This document shows, piece after piece, positions 14,980 to 18,157 of a stretch of DNA of 18,157 bases (its first letter is position 1; each line of letters opens with the position of its first letter). Location: contig JAGDCE010000243.1 of the NCBI GenBank assembly GCA_017958705.1, forward strand, positions 1 through 18,157. Direction: 5' to 3'. The DNA comes from Clostridia bacterium. Its GTDB lineage: Bacteria; Bacillota; Clostridia; Oscillospirales; CAG-272. The translations under genes and the position numbers were made by a program. Under the pieces are notes generated by a model. The model was not told where the DNA came from. It made no database searches and saw only the letters and a program-made list of their open reading frames with translations.

Positions 14980-17064
14980 TCAGTCGTCTTTATCGTCTTT
15001 ATCGTCTTTATCGTCTTTGTCGTCGTCACGGTCCTGCGGATTGCGGGCGAACATCATGCGGTCCATATCGGCAAAACGGTCGCCGTGCTCGCTGCGTTCG
15101 TTCGCACGCTTTTCGGCGGCTTCTTCGTCGCGCTTGCGTGCTTCGGCTTCAAGTTCTTCGCGATGCTTGTTTTCTTCCTCGCTCTTGCGGCGCTTCTCGG
15201 CGTTGATCGCCTCGAGCTGCTCGAACGTCACGTCGCCGGACATGGCGGCCTCGAACTGGTCGCCGTCCATCGTTTCGTATTTGAGAAGGAACTGCGCGAT
15301 GAATTCGAGCTTATCCTTGTGATCGGACAGAATCGCTTCGCACTTTTTATAGGCCTCGTCGATTATGCGCTTGATCTCCGAGTCGATCTCGGCGGCGGTC
15401 TTTTCCGAATACGGCTTGCCGGAGGAAAGGTCTCTGCCGAGAAATACCTCGTCGGTGCTGTGCTCCTCGTAAACGACGGAGCCGAGTTTTTCGCTCATGC
15501 CGTACTTGGTGACCATGCTGCGCGCACGGCTCGTGCTCGTTTTAAGGTCGCCCGCCGCACCGGTGCTGAAATCGTTGAAAATCAGCATCTCTGCGACTCT
15601 GCCGCCGAGGTTTACGACGATCTCTTCTTCCATCTTTGTCTTGGAATAGTAGAACAGATCCTTTTCGGGCGGGAGCAGCGTGTAACCGCCCGCCATACCC
15701 GTGGGGATGATCGTGATATAAGTCACACGGTCGACGTTCGGCAGATAATACGAAACGACGGCGTGACCGGCCTCGTGATAAGCGGTGACTTTATTTTCAA
15801 AATCAAGTCTCTGTCTTGACGTTTTCTTCGTGCCTACGATCTGGCGCAGCGTCGCCTCCTCGAGGTCGTTCTGACCGATGAGCGACTTGCCCTTGCGCGC
15901 GGCGAGCAGCGCCGCTTCGTTCAGCACGTTTGCAAGATCAGCGCCTGTGAATCCGACGGTCGTCTGCGCGATCCGCTCGAAATCGACGCTTTCTTCAAAC
16001 GGCTTGCCTTTTGCGTGGACCTTGAGGATCTCGAGTCTGCCCTTGATATCGGGATAACCGACGGTTATCTGACGGTCGAAACGGCCGGGGCGGAGAAGCG
16101 CCGGGTCGAGGATGTCGGGGCGGTTTGTCGCCGCCATGACGATAACGCCGGCGTGAGTGCCGAAGCCGTCCATTTCAACGAGAAGCTGGTTGAGCGTCTG
16201 CTCGCGTTCGTCGTGTCCGCCTCCGAGACCCGCGCCTCTGTGACGGCCGACCGCGTCGATCTCGTCAATGAAGACGATACAGGCGTTGTTGCGTCTCGCC
16301 GTGTCGAAAAGATCGCGCACGCGGCTCGCGCCGACGCCGACGTACATCTCGACGAAATCGGAACCGGAGATCGAATAGAACGGCACGCCCGCCTCGCCGG
16401 CGACAGCTTTTGCGAGCAGCGTTTTACCCGTTCCGGGAGGGCCTACGAGCAGTATGCCGCGCGGGATACGCGCGCCGAGCTTCGTATATTTCTTGACGTC
16501 TTTGAGATATTCGACTACCTCGCGCAGCTCCTCTTTTTCCTCGTCGGCTCCCGCGACGTCGGAGAAGTAAACGCGTTTCTTCTCATCCGAGCCGAGCTTC
16601 ATTTTGGCTTTGCCGAACGAATTCATCTTGCCGAAGCCGCCCGTGCCGGAGGAGATCTGCCGCGTGAAGTACACGTACATTATGATCACGAAAACGATCA
16701 GTATGATCGTAGGGATCCACGTAACCCAGACCGGTACCGTCGGGATCGGCTGATATTCGTATTTTTTCAGCGTTCCCTCGGCGGCGTTGCGGTCGACGAC
16801 GTCGCCCAGCCTCTCGGTGAACAGCGACAGATCGCGCAGCGAATAGCTGTATTCGACTGACGCCGTGTCCTTGATGACGAGCGTGTTGTCCTTCAGGATA
16901 TAGAATTCCTCGACCTGGTTGTTTTCGAATTTCTCAACGACCTCCGAGAAATTGTCGATCGTTTTCCTGCTGCCGTTCGATCTGCCGATCACGGCGACAA
17001 CGATGACGACCGTGACGATCATAAGAGCGGCGAAGATCAGAATATTCTTGGTGTTTGCTTTCAT
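14980..17064 (-). CDS. ftsH: ATP-dependent zinc metalloprotease FtsH
   Basis: A 694-residue membrane AAA+ protease that extracts and degrades misfolded membrane proteins and some regulators. Order seen: membrane segment about 7-27; extracytoplasmic domain about 28-108; second membrane segment about 111-134; AAA module with Walker A GPPGTGKT (about 208-215), Walker B VFIDEID, and the DPALLRPGRFDR second region of homology; zinc motif HEAGH (430-434), with Asp506 in GAAGD as the likely third ligand; a Glu/Arg/Lys-rich coiled C-terminus; and a terminal Asp/Lys repeat tail. ATG 17064 is chosen over TTG 17070: it has GGA 6 bases upstream and begins directly before the first membrane segment. It lies 2 bases after the hpt stop, in the tilS-hpt-ftsH order known from Firmicutes. 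Confidence 0.97.
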   Translation of the reverse strand: MKANTKNILIFAALMIVTVVIVVAVIGRSNGSRKTIDNFSEVVEKFENNQVEEFYILKDNTLVIKDTASVEYSYSLRDLSLFTERLGDVVDRNAAEGTLKKYEYQPIPTVPVWVTWIPTIILIVFVIIMYVYFTRQISSGTGGFGKMNSFGKAKMKLGSDEKKRVYFSDVAGADEEKEELREVVEYLKDVKKYTKLGARIPRGILLVGPPGTGKTLLAKAVAGEAGVPFYSISGSDFVEMYVGVGASRVRDLFDTARRNNACIVFIDEIDAVGRHRGAGLGGGHDEREQTLNQLLVEMDGFGTHAGVIVMAATNRPDILDPALLRPGRFDRQITVGYPDIKGRLEILKVHAKGKPFEESVDFERIAQTTVGFTGADLANVLNEAALLAARKGKSLIGQNDLEEATLRQIVGTKKTSRQRLDFENKVTAYHEAGHAVVSYYLPNVDRVTYITIIPTGMAGGYTLLPPEKDLFYYSKTKMEEEIVVNLGGRVAEMLIFNDFSTGAAGDLKTSTSRARSMVTKYGMSEKLGSVVYEEHSTDEVFLGRDLSSGKPYSEKTAAEIDSEIKRIIDEAYKKCEAILSDHKDKLEFIAQFLLKYETMDGDQFEAAMSGDVTFEQLEAINAEKRRKSEEENKHREELEAEARKRDEEAAEKRANERSEHGDRFADMDRMMFARNPQDRDDDKDDKDDKDDKDD
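14983..15027 (-). repeat. 9-base tandem repeat encoding the FtsH acidic tail
   Basis: The plus-strand unit GTCTTTATC occurs three times in exact tandem (14986-14994, 14995-15003, 15004-15012). A fourth copy, GTCTTTGTC, follows at 15013-15021. On the coding strand it gives repeated Asp-Asp-Lys just before the ftsH stop. Because the unit is 9 bases, copy-number change would lengthen or shorten the tail without a frameshift. Confidence 0.9.
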
Positions 17065-17066
17065 GT

Positions 17067-17633
17067 TCAATCCATACTTTCGTTCTTTGTGTATACAGAG
17101 GGTTTGAGGATGCCGACGTACGGCAGCTCACGGTATTTTTCCGCGTAATCGAGCCCGAAGCCGACGACGAACTCGTCGGGTATCAGCCGCCCGGTGTAGT
17201 CGGGCGTGAACTGCACCTCACGCCTCGCCGGCTTGTCCAGCAGAGTGCAGGTGCGTACGCTGCGGCAGCCTTTCATTTTAAGATATTCGACGAGCGTCGA
17301 GAGCGTGCGTCCGCTGTCGATTATATCCTCGACTATCAGCACGTCTACCTTTGAAAAGTCCTCTCTGTGCAGGTCGAGGAGTATGCGGACGTTGCCCGTG
17401 GACGAGCTGCCCTTACCGTAAGAGGTGACTTTCATGAAGTCGATCTGCATCGGCAGAGTTATTTTGCGCATAAGGTCGGAGAAAAACACCACCGAACCTT
17501 TCAGGATGCAGAGAAGCAGCAGATTTTTATCCGCGTAATCTTCGGATATCTGTTCGGCGATCCTGTTCTCGATCTCATCGATCTCATCTTTTGTTATAAG
17601 TATCGTTGCGATATCGTTTTCAAGTGCGTTCAT
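17067..17633 (-). CDS. hpt: Hypoxanthine phosphoribosyltransferase
   Basis: A 188-residue purine salvage enzyme transferring the phosphoribosyl group of PRPP to hypoxanthine or guanine. Seen: LCILKGSVVFFSDL near the N-terminus; the flexible-loop SYGKGSSSTG (71-80); the PRPP-binding motif VEDIIDSGRT (101-110) with its acidic pair; LLDKPARR with the purine-contacting Lys; and DEFVVGFGLDYAEKYRELPY (153-172). Length is typical. ATG 17633 is chosen because GGAGA lies 4 bases upstream and the family N-terminus is short; an upstream in-frame ATG at 17657 would add 8 polar residues and a longer overlap. The gene overlaps tilS by 14 bases and ends 2 bases before ftsH. Confidence 0.96.
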   Translation of the reverse strand: MNALENDIATILITKDEIDEIENRIAEQISEDYADKNLLLLCILKGSVVFFSDLMRKITLPMQIDFMKVTSYGKGSSSTGNVRILLDLHREDFSKVDVLIVEDIIDSGRTLSTLVEYLKMKGCRSVRTCTLLDKPARREVQFTPDYTGRLIPDEFVVGFGLDYAEKYRELPYVGILKPSVYTKNESMD

Positions 17634-18157
17634 ATTGTCTCCGTTCTTCGAATTCACAGTAAGTCAGATACGCCGCCTCATCCCCGCGGACGCCGTCTCG
17701 GACGTAAAACGGGGGCACGAACAGTATCCCGCCGCGGTCACATACGACGGGGTAATCCCCGCGAAGTGAAGACGGCACTTTTCTGTCACTCAATATTTTT
17801 TTTACGGTATGCGTCATTCCTCCGGACACGACAAAGTCGCCGTCGCGGCGGTTTCTGACGAATACGCCGTTTTTTATGATATCAGAACTTATTTTTATTC
17901 GTTTGACCAGTTTGTAAAAATTTTTATATGCGTGAAGCGGCTTTGCGGAGCCGGCGTATTCGGCAAATATCACGCTGTTTCTTCCCGGTATCGCGTATTC
18001 GCCCTCGTCTTCAATCGGGAGGCTGTAAACGAGCGGCTCGGACCGCTGCAAAAACCGAAACGCGCCGTTTTCGCAGATCAGATCGACTCCCGACGGGAAG
18101 CTCAGACGCTGTCCGTTCTCGGCCTGCGGTATGAAAGCCGATATCAGACGCAGATGC
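17620..18157 (-). CDS. tilS: tRNA(Ile)-lysidine synthase, C-terminal part (5' end beyond window)
   Basis: TilS converts the wobble cytidine of the CAU-anticodon tRNA-Ile to lysidine so that it reads AUA. That fits the many ATA codons in this window. Only the last 178 residues are visible; the N-terminal N-type ATP pyrophosphatase domain with its SGGxDS motif lies off the right edge. Seen: RLSFPSGVDLICENGAFRFL, which matches the TilS central linker, then the C-terminal tRNA-binding domain NGVFVRNRRDGDFVV...THTVKKILSDRKVPSSLRGDYPVV. The TTG at 18051 is internal and not a start. Assignment is supported by the hpt overlap and the tilS-hpt-ftsH order. Confidence 0.92.
   Translation of the reverse strand, partial: HLRLISAFIPQAENGQRLSFPSGVDLICENGAFRFLQRSEPLVYSLPIEDEGEYAIPGRNSVIFAEYAGSAKPLHAYKNFYKLVKRIKISSDIIKNGVFVRNRRDGDFVVSGGMTHTVKKILSDRKVPSSLRGDYPVVCDRGGILFVPPFYVRDGVRGDEAAYLTYCEFEERRQYERT
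17638..17642 (-). promoter_or_regulatory. Ribosome binding site fixing the hpt start
   Basis: GGAGA on the minus strand, 4 bases before the ATG at 17633. It lies within the end of tilS, which supports coupled translation and the shorter Hpt start. Confidence 0.7.

Noticed and set aside
14986..15021. Possible CRISPR or regulatory repeat array
   Set aside because: The 9-base units are contiguous with no spacers and are in frame within the ftsH coding sequence.
14288..15322. Plus-strand open frame (344 codons) opposite the unknown gene and the ftsH tail
   Set aside because: It spans two minus-strand genes and the hairpin gap, and its repeated Ser/Leu stretch is only the antisense of the Asp/Lys repeat.
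16015..16860. Plus-strand open frame (281 codons) opposite ftsH
   Set aside because: Antisense shadow of the highly conserved AAA domain; no motif, no start signal.

Overview
The window looks like a chromosomal segment of an uncultured, probably gut-associated, member of the Clostridia. The evidence is the tilS-hpt-ftsH gene order typical of Firmicutes, strong AGGAGG-type ribosome binding sites, sigma-A-like promoters, BspA-type leucine-rich repeats, a cohesin/dockerin pair and the MEP isoprenoid pathway gene ispE. Codon use is fairly GC-rich, yet Ile ATA codons are common. Genus cannot be resolved by reading alone. Both window edges cut genes: gpsA on the left and tilS on the right. No tRNA, rRNA, CRISPR array, insertion sequence or phage gene is visible, and no intergenic gap exceeds about 140 bases.

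Left plus-strand block (1-3300): the C-terminal three quarters of a divergent glycerol-3-phosphate dehydrogenase (GpsA), then a stand-alone MreB-like actin, then a solute-binding lipoprotein with no permease beside it. The block is closed by a strong hairpin terminator with a UUCG tetraloop.

Central plus-strand block (3300-11800): a well-formed promoter drives a probable four-gene operon. The first gene encodes a 1424-residue secreted protein with two BspA-like LRR blocks, several Ig-like domains and a C-terminal type I dockerin. The second, 17 bases downstream, encodes a secreted cohesin protein with two cadherin-like domains, an acidic Thr/Asp/Pro linker and a C-terminal membrane anchor. 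Together they look like a minimal two-component cohesin-dockerin display system whose cargo is an apparently non-enzymatic, adhesin-like protein. This is the most interesting system in the window. Immediately downstream, and apparently co-transcribed, are the housekeeping genes ispE and asnA. A small lipoprotein gene with its own promoter follows and ends at a bidirectional terminator.

Right minus-strand block (11829-18157), read right to left: tilS (partial), hpt and ftsH form a tight operon, and ftsH ends in a low-complexity Asp/Lys repeat tail. A hairpin separates ftsH from an unrecognised 402-residue cytosolic protein, which has its own terminator. A separate two-gene operon follows, encoding a TPR protein and a DUF4037 nucleotidyltransferase-like protein that overlap by 14 bases.
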